Assembly: GCA_937890525.1 (NCBI GenBank)
Contig: CALADI010000048.1
Span: 62,001-126,000, forward strand
Length of the DNA stretch: 64,000 nucleotides
DNA from: an uncultured Clostridia bacterium
GTDB lineage: Bacteria > Bacillota > Clostridia > Oscillospirales > Oscillospiraceae
Direction: 5' to 3'
Both the position numbers and the translations under genes were made by a program. Shown piece by piece: positions 40,383 to 49,515 of this stretch. How positions within the stretch are numbered: position 1 is the stretch's first letter; the number at the start of each line of letters is the position of its first letter. The notes under the pieces are model-generated. The model was not told the origin of the DNA and ran no database searches. It was given only the letters and a program-made list of their open reading frames with translations.

Positions 40383-41300
40383 ATGGAGTTTTTGCAGAAA
40401 AAACTCGGCATCGCCGTCAATCAACTGGCCCAGGACCTTCTAAGCCGCAAGGAGGGTGATCGGATCCCTCCCATCTCAGAGTATCAGGAGCGGTTTGATA
40501 CCTCCCGGGGCACCATTCAGAATGCCATCGCCTACCTGAAAGATCAGGGGGCGCTGACGCTGGTCAACCATGGTCACATGGGCAGCTACATCGAACAGCT
40601 GGACTACCGCAAGCTGCAGGAATGCACCGTCCACAGGGAGATCTTAGGCGCCATGCCCCTGCCCTATTCGTCCTGCTATCAGGGGCTTGCCACGGCGCTG
40701 CATCAGGTGTTCGATCCTTATGCGTTCAATCTGGTCTACGCCAGAGGCGCCGAGAGCCGTCTGCGGCTGCTGGGTTCCGGGATCTGCCAGTTTGCGGTTT
40801 GCAGCCGCTATGCGGCAGAGGAAGCCATCGTCGCCCACCGGAATCTGGAGATCGCCGTGGATCTGGGGCATGGCACCTATCTGAGCCGGCATGTGCTGGT
40901 GCTGCGCGACCCCAAGGCCAGAGGGATCACCTCCGGGATGCGGGTGGCATATGACCCGGCTTCCACGGACCACCGCCACATCACCAAGCTGATCTGCCGG
41001 GGCATTTCCAATGTGCAGATGGTCCGGATGCACGCCCACCGCATCGTCCAGTCCATCCGGGACGGCAGCATCGATGCCGGTGTGTGGAATCTGGACGAGA
41101 TCTTGGAATCCGGCTATGAGGATCTGAATCTGGTGATGCTGGATCATGTGGAAGATGTGGGGCAGTTTTCCTCTGCGGTGCTGGTGGTGCCCAGAGGGGA
41201 GAACGCCATGCTGGATCTGATCCGGCAGAAAGTCCAGCCCGAGCAGATCCGTCAGATCCAAAAACAGGTAAAAAGCGGGGCAATCCCCGCCGAATATTGA
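40383..41300 (+). CDS. yhfZ: YhfZ-type transcriptional regulator
   Basis: A 305-residue protein with an N-terminal winged helix of GntR type (ISEYQERFDTSRGTIQNAIAYLKDQGALTLVNHGHMGSYIE, about 35-75) and a C-terminal domain resembling periplasmic-type ligand binding (about 85-300, with GAMPLPYSSCYQGLATALHQVF). This is the layout of E. coli YhfZ (HTH_41 plus YhfZ_C). It heads a group of eight yhf homologues and is probably their regulator, sensing the pathway's substrate or an intermediate. AGGAGGGA lies before the ATG. Confidence 0.85.
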   Translation: MEFLQKKLGIAVNQLAQDLLSRKEGDRIPPISEYQERFDTSRGTIQNAIAYLKDQGALTLVNHGHMGSYIEQLDYRKLQECTVHREILGAMPLPYSSCYQGLATALHQVFDPYAFNLVYARGAESRLRLLGSGICQFAVCSRYAAEEAIVAHRNLEIAVDLGHGTYLSRHVLVLRDPKARGITSGMRVAYDPASTDHRHITKLICRGISNVQMVRMHAHRIVQSIRDGSIDAGVWNLDEILESGYEDLNLVMLDHVEDVGQFSSAVLVVPRGENAMLDLIRQKVQPEQIRQIQKQVKSGAIPAEY

Positions 41301-41326
41301 CAAAACACAGGCAAAAGGAGAAACAA

Positions 41327-41674
41327 ATGCTGAAGCAGAGAATCGAGATCTTGAAGTCCGGCGGTGTCATCACCCAGCAGACCGCCGATTTTGTAAATGC
41401 GGTGATCGACTTGATCCAGAGGGATTACCCCCGGGTCGATGCAGACCACGCCGCCATGTTCACCACCCATCTGGCCATGGCCATGGAGCGCATCGCCAAG
41501 GGCGAGGTGGTGGATGAGATGGACAAGTTCTGCTGGGAGCAGGTGCAGCAGGCTCCTGAATATCCCGTTGCCCGGGAATTCTGCGAGAAGATGCTGGCGC
41601 TGTGCCCGGTAGAGCTGCCCCGGACCGAGCAGGATTTTATCGTGCTGCATGTGTGCAGCATGATGGAGGAATAA
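41327..41674 (+). CDS. yhfY: PRD-domain protein, YhfY-like
   Basis: A 115-residue protein that is one PRD-like helical domain (LKQRIEILKSGGVITQQTADFVNAVIDL, HAAMFTTHLAMAMERIAKGEVVD). PRD domains are usually phosphorylated by the sugar phosphotransferase system in antiterminators, but this one stands alone with no RNA- or DNA-binding part. Its two conserved-type histidines include the one in TTHLAMAMERI. It follows yhfZ by 26 bases. A role as a small regulatory partner of YhfZ is a guess. Confidence 0.8.
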   Translation: MLKQRIEILKSGGVITQQTADFVNAVIDLIQRDYPRVDADHAAMFTTHLAMAMERIAKGEVVDEMDKFCWEQVQQAPEYPVAREFCEKMLALCPVELPRTEQDFIVLHVCSMMEE

Positions 41675-41705
41675 ACCGAGAGTTACCGAAAAGGAGAAAA
41701 CGAGC

Positions 41706-43193
41706 ATGAAAAAAGCAATCGCCCTTCTGCTGGCAGCCAGCATGACCGCCGCCATGGCGGCAGGATGCACCTCCGGTCAGCCGCAGAACAACGAAACCGT
41801 TGCCGCCGCACAGGTGGAGACCACCGCTCCCACCGAGCCCGAGACCACCGTGGCTCAGGCAACGCTGGAAGAGCAGATGGACGCCTACTGGAACGATCAG
41901 CTGGACGGTCTGCTGAAGAATGATGCAGGCTATCCCCACGGCAAAGAGGGTATGGGCGCTGTGGTGCTGGCTATGAAGGATGGCCAGGTCATCTTTGAAA
42001 AGGCCTACGGCTATGCCCACTACTACGATGCCGATATCACCGCAGAGGGGGCATCCTACGCCAACCCTGCCTATGTCAAGACCGAAAACCCCAGACAGAT
42101 GACCACCGACACCCTGTTTGATCTGGCATCCGTGACCAAGGTCATGGCCACCACCCAGTCCATCATGGTGCTGGTCGACCGGGGACAGCTCCATCTGGAG
42201 GACAAGGTGGCGGATCTGCTGCCCGGCTTCGAAGCCAACGGCAAGGGCGAGATCACCGTTGCCCAGCTGCTGACCCATTCGTCTGGGCTGCCCCAGTGGG
42301 AACCCACCTTCCTGTACTGCGATTCCAAGGAAGAGCAGCTGGAGTACATCAAGAATCTGAAGCTGAATCCCGATTATAAGACCGACGGCTCCGAGCCCAA
42401 GTATTCGGACTTCTCCTTCATGACCTTGGGCTTCATCGTGGAGGCGCTGAGCGGTCAGGATATGGATGTGTTCGTCAAGGAGAATGTCTACGATCCGCTG
42501 GGCATGACCTCCACCACCTATAAGCCGCTGGAAAACGGCTTCACCAAGGATCAGATCGCCGCCACCTCTCTGGGCAATCCCTATGAGTACCGCATGGTGG
42601 ACGAGGTCAACTGGCCGGACTGCGGCTACGACTGCACCGCCAATGCCGATGCCTTCGCCGCATTTGACGGCTGGCGGGACTACACCCTGATCGGCGAGGT
42701 CAACGACGGCAATGCCGGCATGGGCGGCAAGGGCGTGGCCGGTCACGCAGGTCTGTATTCCACTGCCCGGGATCTGGGCGTGCTGCTGCAGTGCATGCTC
42801 AACGGCGGCGAGTATAACGGCGTGCGGCTGTACAGCCCCGAGACTGTGGAGCTGTTCACCACCCGCCACACGACTTATCAGGAAAACCACACGGACAAAG
42901 AGGGCAAGCCTGTTCTGTCCGAGGATTTCGGCTATGGATTCAAGCTGGATCAGAGCTGGATGGGCAAGTCCGCCACGGAGCGTGCCTTTGGCCATGACGG
43001 CTTCACCGGCACCACGGTCTATGCCGATCCCGACCATAACTATGTATTTGTGTGCCTGACCAACAAGATGCAGGCCGGCTTCCGCCAGTCCACCGCCAAC
43101 GGTGCCCAGGAGGATGTGAACAACTACTACAACACCAATTCTTGGGTCTCTTGGAACATGAACCAGATCGTCAAGGATCATCTGGGCATCTAA
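41706..43193 (+). CDS. Secreted serine hydrolase lipoprotein (PBP4B/class C beta-lactamase fold)
   Basis: A 495-residue lipoprotein: signal KKAIALLLAASMTAAMAAGC with a lipobox-type end (AAGC), then a Thr/Glu/Pro-rich tether. The serine hydrolase domain has SVTK (Ser142, Lys145), a YSD motif in KYSDFSFMTLGF, and HDGFTGT as the KTG-like box. This fits penicillin-binding protein 4B (YfeW) and class C beta-lactamase relatives, which include D-aminopeptidases and esterases. It sits inside the yhf cluster in the same direction. No yhf cluster in E. coli has such a gene. It may release the pathway's substrate outside the cell. Confidence 0.88.
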   Translation: MKKAIALLLAASMTAAMAAGCTSGQPQNNETVAAAQVETTAPTEPETTVAQATLEEQMDAYWNDQLDGLLKNDAGYPHGKEGMGAVVLAMKDGQVIFEKAYGYAHYYDADITAEGASYANPAYVKTENPRQMTTDTLFDLASVTKVMATTQSIMVLVDRGQLHLEDKVADLLPGFEANGKGEITVAQLLTHSSGLPQWEPTFLYCDSKEEQLEYIKNLKLNPDYKTDGSEPKYSDFSFMTLGFIVEALSGQDMDVFVKENVYDPLGMTSTTYKPLENGFTKDQIAATSLGNPYEYRMVDEVNWPDCGYDCTANADAFAAFDGWRDYTLIGEVNDGNAGMGGKGVAGHAGLYSTARDLGVLLQCMLNGGEYNGVRLYSPETVELFTTRHTTYQENHTDKEGKPVLSEDFGYGFKLDQSWMGKSATERAFGHDGFTGTTVYADPDHNYVFVCLTNKMQAGFRQSTANGAQEDVNNYYNTNSWVSWNMNQIVKDHLGI

Positions 43194-43261
43194 CAGACAG
43201 CAATGCCTGATCCGGCAACGGATGGGGCACTACAATCCACACAGGAGAGGAGGAGAAATAA

Positions 43262-43624
43262 ATGATTCGTATCGTTGTGGGCGGGCAGATCAACAAGCAG
43301 GAGATCTGCCAGTTTACCCGGAATTTCGTGGGCGACCGTGCAACGGTGGAGGTCAAGAGCGACCTGGATGCCGTCATGGCAATGCAGGCGGGACAGTATG
43401 ACTACTACATCGGCGCATGCAACACCGGCGGCGGCGGAGCGCTGGCCATGGCCATGGCGCTGCTGGGCGCTGGGAACTGCGCCACCGTGTCCATGCCGGG
43501 CAAGATCCTGCCGGACGCAGAGATCGTCGCCGCAGTCAACAGCGGCAAGAAGGCCTTCGGCTTCACCGCCCAGCACGCCGAGCAGGTGCTGCCGGTTCTG
43601 CTGACGGCAATTCTGGACAAGTAA
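43262..43624 (+). CDS. yhfU: DUF2620 protein, YhfU
   Basis: A 120-residue protein: MIRIVVGGQINKQEICQFTRNF, QAGQYDYYIGACNTGGGGALAMAMALLG and SGKKAFGFTAQHAEQVLPVL. This is the DUF2620 family (E. coli YhfU), function unknown. The glycine-rich ACNTGGGGA loop resembles a phosphate- or anion-binding site, and the overall layout recalls PTS IIB-like small domains, but this is conjecture. It always accompanies YhfT, and here it precedes it by 24 bases. Confidence 0.88.
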   Translation: MIRIVVGGQINKQEICQFTRNFVGDRATVEVKSDLDAVMAMQAGQYDYYIGACNTGGGGALAMAMALLGAGNCATVSMPGKILPDAEIVAAVNSGKKAFGFTAQHAEQVLPVLLTAILDK

Positions 43625-43648
43625 GAAAGAGAAAAAGGAGAGAATTCA

Positions 43649-44965
43649 ATGGAAATCATGAAGTATATCGTCGTGATCGCCATCGGCGCTCTGGCGTCGA
43701 TGCTGTCCAACCGGGGCATTGCGGTGTTCAACGACGGATTCCGCGCCATCGTCCCTCAGTACTATGACGGGCAGATCTCCCGCAAGGAGATGGCCACCAT
43801 CAGCTTCTCCATCAGCTTTGGTCTGGTCATCGGCTTCGGCATCCCCTCGTCTATCGGTACTACCATCATTCTGATCCATGCGCTGCTGCTGACCACCGAT
43901 ATCATCGGTACTTGGTGCCCCGACAGCAAGATGGGCACCATCCTGTCCGGCGTCATCGGCGGCGTCTACGGCCTGCTGCTGCTGGTGGGTCTGGAGTTCG
44001 TGGTGAAGCTGTTCGGCTACCTGCCCTACAACTTCCTCAGCGATCTGGGCAGCGTGTCTGCCTACATGACCATTGCCTTCGCCATCTTCCCCGCTCTGGC
44101 GGTGGCTTATCAGCATGGCTTCGGCAAGGGCACCATCACCGCTGTTGTCACCGTGTTGGCATGGTTCCTGTTCAAGCGCTTCGGCACCTTCCCCATCGGC
44201 GGCGGCCGTACCTTCACCCTGAATGCCGACGGCATGGCTATGCTGGTCGGCGTGATCCTGATGCTGGTCTTTGCCGCTCAGGTCAAGGGCTCCGGCAATG
44301 CCAACGCTTCCCTGACCCAGGTGTTCTCCGGCAAGCTGGCCCGTATCCGCAAGAACTGGCTGCTGCTGACCATCATGGGCGGTCTGATCGCCATGGGCAC
44401 CTCTCTTGCCATCGTGGCAGGCGACCCCGCTTCTCTGGCGGCTGTGTCCGAGGGTGACTGGTCCAGCGCTACCATGATCGCGCTGGCAAGAGCCATCGGC
44501 TTCGTGCCTCTGGTGTTCACCACCTCCATCGTCACCGGCGTCTACGCCCCCGCAGGCTGCACCTTCGTGTTCGTGGCAGGTCTTGCCCTGCATGACCACC
44601 CCGTGTTTGCTCTGGTGGTTGGCGCTGTGCTGATTGTGGTGGAGCTGCTGCTCATCAATGTCTTTGCCAAGGGCATGGACAAGTTCCCCGGCGTCAAGGA
44701 CATGGGCGAGCACATCCGCACCTCCATGACCAAGGTCATCGAGCTGACCCTGACCATCGGTGCTGTAGTCGGCGCCGAGAAGATCGGCGGCGCTGTGGGT
44801 CTGACCGGTGTGGGCGCCATGTTCATCATCGGCTGCGTGCTGCTGAACCGCCGCTCCAAGAAGCCCATCGTGGAGATGGCCATCGGTCCTGTGGCGTGCA
44901 TCCTGTTTGGCCTGCTGGTCAATGTGCTGCTGCTGGTTGGACTGGTCAGCCTGCCTGTGGCGTAA
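43649..44965 (+). CDS. yhfT: YhfT family membrane protein
   Basis: A 438-residue protein with about ten to twelve hydrophobic segments, including ISFSISFGLVIGFGIPSSIGTTIILIH and LVFTTSIVTGVYAPAGCTFVFVAG. It matches the uncharacterised YhfT family (PF10797). Its place in the operon between a secreted hydrolase and cytoplasmic PLP enzymes, with the small soluble partner YhfU, suggests a transporter for the pathway's substrate. That is inference from context and topology. A terminator-like hairpin follows. Confidence 0.88.
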   Translation: MEIMKYIVVIAIGALASMLSNRGIAVFNDGFRAIVPQYYDGQISRKEMATISFSISFGLVIGFGIPSSIGTTIILIHALLLTTDIIGTWCPDSKMGTILSGVIGGVYGLLLLVGLEFVVKLFGYLPYNFLSDLGSVSAYMTIAFAIFPALAVAYQHGFGKGTITAVVTVLAWFLFKRFGTFPIGGGRTFTLNADGMAMLVGVILMLVFAAQVKGSGNANASLTQVFSGKLARIRKNWLLLTIMGGLIAMGTSLAIVAGDPASLAAVSEGDWSSATMIALARAIGFVPLVFTTSIVTGVYAPAGCTFVFVAGLALHDHPVFALVVGAVLIVVELLLINVFAKGMDKFPGVKDMGEHIRTSMTKVIELTLTIGAVVGAEKIGGAVGLTGVGAMFIIGCVLLNRRSKKPIVEMAIGPVACILFGLLVNVLLLVGLVSLPVA

Positions 44966-45001
44966 AATCCATAACGGCAGCAAAGTGATCCCTTAGTGAC
45001 C

Positions 45002-45035
45002 GAAGGGGGGACCCTTGGGGTCTCCCCTTCTTTTT
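45002..45035 (+). terminator. Terminator-like hairpin between yhfT and php
   Basis: GAAGGGGGGACCC pairs with GGGTCTCCCCTTC (one G-U) around a 3-base loop and runs into five T. It may reduce expression of php-yhfS-yhfX-yhfW relative to the upstream genes; no second promoter is clear. Confidence 0.8.
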
Positions 45036-45082
45036 ATCCCCGGGCGGCGCGTGGGCGTCTGCCCTGCGAAAAGGAGCAAATC

Positions 45083-45955
45083 ATGAACGGCTATACACTG
45101 ATGCATGAGCATACCACCATCGACCTCAGCGGGGTCAAGCAGGATCCCGACTGCCGGCTGGACTGTTTTGAGCAGACCCAGCAGGAGTACCGTCGGCTCT
45201 ATGAGCTGGGGGTACGCACCATCGTAGATGTGACCAACGACGGCATGGGGCGGGATCCGTCCTATGTGCAACGAATTGAGCAAACCACCGGGATTCGGAT
45301 CGTACAGTCCACCGGATTTTATAAAGAACCCTTCCTGCCCCAGCGGGTCTACCAGCAGACAGAGCGCCAGCTGGCAGACTGGATGATCGGGGAACTCCGC
45401 ACCGGAATCCACGGCACGGATGTCAAGGCGGGAATGATCGGCGAGATCGGCACCAGCAAAAACGAGATGACTCCCATGGAGCGCAAGGTCTTCGATGCGG
45501 CATCTCTGGCAGCGCTGGAGACCGGCGCCCCCATCTATACCCACACCACCCTGGGCACCTATGCTGCGGAGCAGGCGGCATATTTTGCCGGGAAGGGGCT
45601 TGCCATGGATCGGATCGTGCTGGGGCACATCGACCTCAGCGGTGATCTGGACTACATCTGCCGGGTGCTGGACACCGGGGTGTGCGTGGGATTCGACACG
45701 GTGGGCAAGAACAACTACTTCCCCGACGAAAAGCGGGTGGAGTATCTGATGGAACTGGAGCGCCGGGGCTATATGGATCAGATCGTCCTGTCCGAGGATC
45801 TGACGAGAAAATCCCATCTGGCGCATTTTGGCGGGATCGGCTACGCCTATCTTTTTGAGACTTTTCTGCCCATGCTGAAAGCCGCAGGGATGAAGCAGGA
45901 GAGCATCGACAAGATGCTCATCGGCAATCCCGGCAGGATCTTGGGCCAGAATTGA
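45083..45955 (+). CDS. php: Phosphotriesterase-family amidohydrolase (YhfV/Php)
   Basis: A 290-residue TIM-barrel metallohydrolase. Metal ligands visible are the N-terminal HxH (His8, His10 in MHEHTT), the bridging-type Glu in MIGEIGTSK near 123, histidines in IYTHTTLG and VLGHIDLS, and an Asp in VLSEDLTRKSH near 240. A Glu at the bridging position instead of carboxylated Lys marks the Php (E. coli YhfV) subgroup over true phosphotriesterases. Family members act as lactonases or esterases; the substrate here is unknown. AAGGAG precedes the ATG. Confidence 0.9.
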   Translation: MNGYTLMHEHTTIDLSGVKQDPDCRLDCFEQTQQEYRRLYELGVRTIVDVTNDGMGRDPSYVQRIEQTTGIRIVQSTGFYKEPFLPQRVYQQTERQLADWMIGELRTGIHGTDVKAGMIGEIGTSKNEMTPMERKVFDAASLAALETGAPIYTHTTLGTYAAEQAAYFAGKGLAMDRIVLGHIDLSGDLDYICRVLDTGVCVGFDTVGKNNYFPDEKRVEYLMELERRGYMDQIVLSEDLTRKSHLAHFGGIGYAYLFETFLPMLKAAGMKQESIDKMLIGNPGRILGQN

Positions 45956-45986
45956 GCCGGTGAAAAAGAAAGAAGGGGGAAATCAA

Positions 45987-47090
45987 ATGATCACATATCC
46001 GCTGCACTCCATCACTTTGGAGCAGGCCATGGAGCTGCAATTTAAGGTGGTGGACTGCATCACCCGGGAATTTCCCGGACATGAGATCCTGACCCGGGGC
46101 GATCTTGGCGTGGTGCCGGGGCTGAACAAGCCTGTGACCACCATGAAGGCAGAAAAAGTCATCGCCCGGGTATTCGACGCCGAGGCTGCCATGCTGGTGC
46201 GGGGCGCCGGGACGGATGCCATTGCCGACGCCCTGTATGCCGTGGTCAAGCCGGGGCAGACGCTGCTGGTGCACACCAGCCCCATCTACAGCACCACCCA
46301 GACCACCATCGACCGTCAGGGGATCAAGACCGTGGCGGCGGACTTCAACGACCCGGACAGCATCCGCACCGTTATGTCCCAGAATCCTCAGATCCAGGCG
46401 GCGCTGGTGCAGTATACCCGCCAGAGCATGACCGACCGCTACGATATGGAGCAGGTGATCTCCGTCATCAAGTCCTGCCGGGATATCCCCATCGTCACCG
46501 ACGACAACTACGCCGTGATGAAGGTGGCGAAGAACGGCACCCAGTGCGGGGCAGATCTTGCCTGTTTCTCCACATTCAAGCTGCAAGGCCCCGAGGGCAT
46601 CGGCTGCATCGTGGGCAAGCAGGAATACATCGATTTTCTGGTGAAGCTGAATTACTCCGGCGGCAGCCAGACCCAGGGTCACGAAGCGCTGGAGGTGCTG
46701 CGGGGACTGGTGTATGCCCCCGTATCCCTTGCCATTCAGGCGCAGGTCAACGACCGGCTGGTGCAGCGGCTGAACGCCGGTGAGATCGGCGGCATCAAGG
46801 ATGCCTTCCTTGCCAACGCCCAGTCCAAGGTGCTGCTGGTGGAGTTTGACCGACCCATCGCCCAGCAGGTGCTGGTGGAAGCCGAAAAGCTGGGGGCCGC
46901 CCCCAATCCCATCGGCGCAGAGTCCCGCTACGAGCTTTCGCCTATGTTCTACCGGGTGTCCGGCACATTCCGTGCCACGGATCCCACCATTACCCAGCGG
47001 ATGATCCGCATCAACCCCATGCGCTGCGGAGATGATACGGTGATCCGCATTCTGAGAGAAGCCATGGAAAGGGTGATCTCATGTTCTTAA
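45987..47090 (+). CDS. yhfS: PLP-dependent enzyme YhfS
   Basis: A 367-residue fold-type I PLP enzyme of the aminotransferase class V / Cys-Met metabolism type. The likely Schiff-base lysine is Lys198 in ACFSTFKLQGPEGIG, with PLP-binding DDNYAVMK upstream and GAGTDAIADAL near 73 binding the cofactor phosphate. It corresponds to E. coli YhfS. The reaction is not known; transamination, elimination or aldol-type cleavage are possible. Its end overlaps yhfX by 10 bases. Confidence 0.88.
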   Translation: MITYPLHSITLEQAMELQFKVVDCITREFPGHEILTRGDLGVVPGLNKPVTTMKAEKVIARVFDAEAAMLVRGAGTDAIADALYAVVKPGQTLLVHTSPIYSTTQTTIDRQGIKTVAADFNDPDSIRTVMSQNPQIQAALVQYTRQSMTDRYDMEQVISVIKSCRDIPIVTDDNYAVMKVAKNGTQCGADLACFSTFKLQGPEGIGCIVGKQEYIDFLVKLNYSGGSQTQGHEALEVLRGLVYAPVSLAIQAQVNDRLVQRLNAGEIGGIKDAFLANAQSKVLLVEFDRPIAQQVLVEAEKLGAAPNPIGAESRYELSPMFYRVSGTFRATDPTITQRMIRINPMRCGDDTVIRILREAMERVISCS

Positions 47091-48235
47091 AACAACTTAT
47101 GACCGATGATCCCGGTCTGGTGACAGCGGCGGTGTCCCTGCACCGGCAGGGAAAGCTGCTGCCGGACTCCTATGTGGTGGATCTGGAGCGGTTCCGCGCC
47201 AATGCCAAAGCCATTGTCGATTCGGCAAAGGAAAAGGGGATCCGGCTGTATTTCATGCTCAAGCAGGTGGGGCGCAACCCCATCCTTGCCAAAGAACTGG
47301 TAGATCTGGGCTACGACGGCGCCGTAGTGGTGGATTTCAAGGAAGCCCAGGTGATGATGCGTCACGGCATCCCCATCGGCAATGTGGGCCATCTGGTGCA
47401 GATCCCCGAGGGGATGGTGCGCCGGGTGGTGGAATACGGCCCGGAGGTCATCACGGTGTACACCTTGGACAAGGTGCGCTCCATCAGCCGGGCGGCATCG
47501 TCGCTGGGCCGGGAGCAGAAGATCCTGATCCGTGTTTTTGACCGGGAGGACATGATCTATTCCGGTCAGACGGCGGGGATCAGCCTGACGGATCTGCCGG
47601 AATTTCTGGATCAGATCCGGGATCTGCCCGGGATCCGGGTGGCAGGCGTCACCTCCTTCCCTTGCTTCCTGTATGACGAAAAGCAGGGGGATATCTGCCC
47701 TACGCCCAATTTGCAGACCGTGCTGAAGGCACGGGACATGATGCTTCAGCGGGGCATCCCGGTGGAGATCCTCAACACCCCCTCGGCTTCCTGCTGCCGG
47801 ACGCTGGAGCTGATGGCGCAATGGGGCTGCAACTGTGCAGAGCCGGGGCACGGGCTTACCGGCACCACGCCCGCCCATGGCGCATCCTGCCAGATAGAGA
47901 AATGCTGCGTGGCGTATATCAGCGAGGTGTCCCACAATTTTGACGGCAAGGGCTACTGCTACGGCGGCGGCTACTACCGCCGTGGTCATGTACAGAACGC
48001 TCTGGTGGGCACCGATGCCGAAAGTCTGCGTCCGGTGGAGGTGATCCCTCCCAGCATGGAGAGCATCGACTATCACTTTGGGCTGAGCCGTCCCTGCCAA
48101 GTGGGGGAGACGGTGGTCATGTCCTTCCGTTTTCAGATTTTTGTGACCCGCAGCGATGTGGTGCTGATCGACGGGATATCCCAAGGTCAGCCCCGGATCG
48201 TTGGAGTCTATGACAGTTTGGGGAATGAAAAATGA
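47081..48235 (+). CDS. yhfX: PLP-dependent racemase-like enzyme YhfX
   Basis: A 384-residue protein of the fold-type III PLP family (alanine racemase N-terminal barrel plus a small C-terminal domain). The cofactor lysine is Lys61 in YFMLKQVGRNP. GAVVVDFKEAQ and a later EVSHNFDGKGYCYGGGYYRRGH loop fit YhfX. Relatives include racemases and D-threonine aldolases, so action on a D-amino acid or other amino compound is likely. It is coupled to yhfS by a 10-base overlap and to yhfW by a 4-base overlap. Confidence 0.88.
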   Translation: MFLKQLMTDDPGLVTAAVSLHRQGKLLPDSYVVDLERFRANAKAIVDSAKEKGIRLYFMLKQVGRNPILAKELVDLGYDGAVVVDFKEAQVMMRHGIPIGNVGHLVQIPEGMVRRVVEYGPEVITVYTLDKVRSISRAASSLGREQKILIRVFDREDMIYSGQTAGISLTDLPEFLDQIRDLPGIRVAGVTSFPCFLYDEKQGDICPTPNLQTVLKARDMMLQRGIPVEILNTPSASCCRTLELMAQWGCNCAEPGHGLTGTTPAHGASCQIEKCCVAYISEVSHNFDGKGYCYGGGYYRRGHVQNALVGTDAESLRPVEVIPPSMESIDYHFGLSRPCQVGETVVMSFRFQIFVTRSDVVLIDGISQGQPRIVGVYDSLGNEK

Positions 48236-49443
48236 AGAGATTTATTGTGATCGTATTGGACGGCTTCGGCATGGGCGCCATGGCGGATGCCCGGCAGACC
48301 CGTCCGGGAGATGAAGTCGCCAGCACCTTGGGCAGCATCCTTCGGGACATCCCGGAGGCAAAATTTCCCACCTTGGAGAAGCTGGGGCTGATGAATGCCT
48401 TCGGCGCGGAGAGTGCCGCCATGAAGTTCGCCCCCGACGCCAACGCCGGACGCGCAGAGCTGATGCACTTCGGTGCGGATACCTTCATGGGGCATCAGGA
48501 GATCATGGGCACCCTGCCCAAGCGCCCGGTGGTGCAGCCCTTCCAAGAGAAGGTGGACGCCATCAAGGCGCATCTGGAAGCACATGGGCACAAGGTGCGG
48601 ATCCGCCAGAGGGAGGGACTGCGCTACCTGCTGGTGGATGACTATGTGACGGTGGCGGACAACATCGACGCCGACTTCGGCATGGCGTACAACTGCACCG
48701 CACCGCTGGACTTCATCTCCTTTGAAAAGGAAATGGAGATCGGGCATCTGGTGCGGGAGATCGCCACGGTGAACCGGGTGATCCCCTTTGGCGGCACCGG
48801 CAACACCATTGACGATGTGCTGGCGGCGGAGGAGACCCGGGAGGGGAAATTCATCGGCATCCATGCGGTGAAGTCCAAATCCTATGTTCAGGGCTACCAG
48901 TGCCGCCATCTGGGCTACGGGGTGGACAAGACCGTTCAGGCGCCCACCATCCTCACGGGTGCAGGCATTCCTGTGACTCTGATGGGCAAGGTGGCGGATA
49001 TCGTCGCCAACGACGGCGGCAAGAGCGTGTCCTGCGTCCCCACGGACGAGGTGCTGGATCTGACCATTCAGGAGATCCGGGATCTGCCGGAGGGCTTCAT
49101 CTGCACCAATGTGCAGGAGACGGATCTGGCGGGGCACAGTCAGGATTCCGGATGGTACTACCGTCTGCTGTGTACGGCGGACGAGAAGATCAGCCGGATG
49201 CTGCCCATGCTGGACGAGGAGGATATCCTGCTGGTCATGGCGGATCACGGCAATGACCCGGATATCGGGCACAACAAGCACACCCGGGAGAATGTGCCCC
49301 TGCTGGTGTACCGCAAGGGTGTCACCGGGGTGGATCTGGGTCTGCGCAAGAGCCTGTCGGATGTGGGCGCAACGGTCTGCGACTTCTTCGGCGTCCGTGC
49401 CCCCCAGAACGGCGAGAGCTTCCTAAACCTGCTGAAGAAATAA
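48232..49443 (+). CDS. yhfW: Phosphopentomutase-like enzyme YhfW
   Basis: A 403-residue member of the alkaline phosphatase superfamily most similar to phosphopentomutase (DeoB). Metal ligands are in the N-terminal VLDGFGMGAM (Asp10) and the C-terminal MADHGNDPDIGHNKHTREN. GADTFMGHQEIMGT near 82 carries the residue that is phosphorylated in DeoB (a Thr). A cap domain lies at about 100-220. It is the last gene of the yhf set. A phosphosugar or phosphorylated amino compound is the expected substrate type. A terminator follows at 49451. Confidence 0.88.
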   Translation: MKRFIVIVLDGFGMGAMADARQTRPGDEVASTLGSILRDIPEAKFPTLEKLGLMNAFGAESAAMKFAPDANAGRAELMHFGADTFMGHQEIMGTLPKRPVVQPFQEKVDAIKAHLEAHGHKVRIRQREGLRYLLVDDYVTVADNIDADFGMAYNCTAPLDFISFEKEMEIGHLVREIATVNRVIPFGGTGNTIDDVLAAEETREGKFIGIHAVKSKSYVQGYQCRHLGYGVDKTVQAPTILTGAGIPVTLMGKVADIVANDGGKSVSCVPTDEVLDLTIQEIRDLPEGFICTNVQETDLAGHSQDSGWYYRLLCTADEKISRMLPMLDEEDILLVMADHGNDPDIGHNKHTRENVPLLVYRKGVTGVDLGLRKSLSDVGATVCDFFGVRAPQNGESFLNLLKK

Positions 49444-49450
49444 AAACAAA

Positions 49451-49483
49451 GCCCGCTGATCCTTGTGGATCAGCGGGCAATTT
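49451..49483. terminator. Bidirectional terminator after yhfW
   Basis: GCCCGCTGATCC-TTGT-GGATCAGCGGGC, a perfect 12-bp stem, followed by AATTTTG and a second T-run; A-rich on the left for the leftward esterase gene. Confidence 0.9.
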
Positions 49484-49515
49484 TGTGTTTTTGGCTCAGA
49501 TGTGATTTGCGGGGA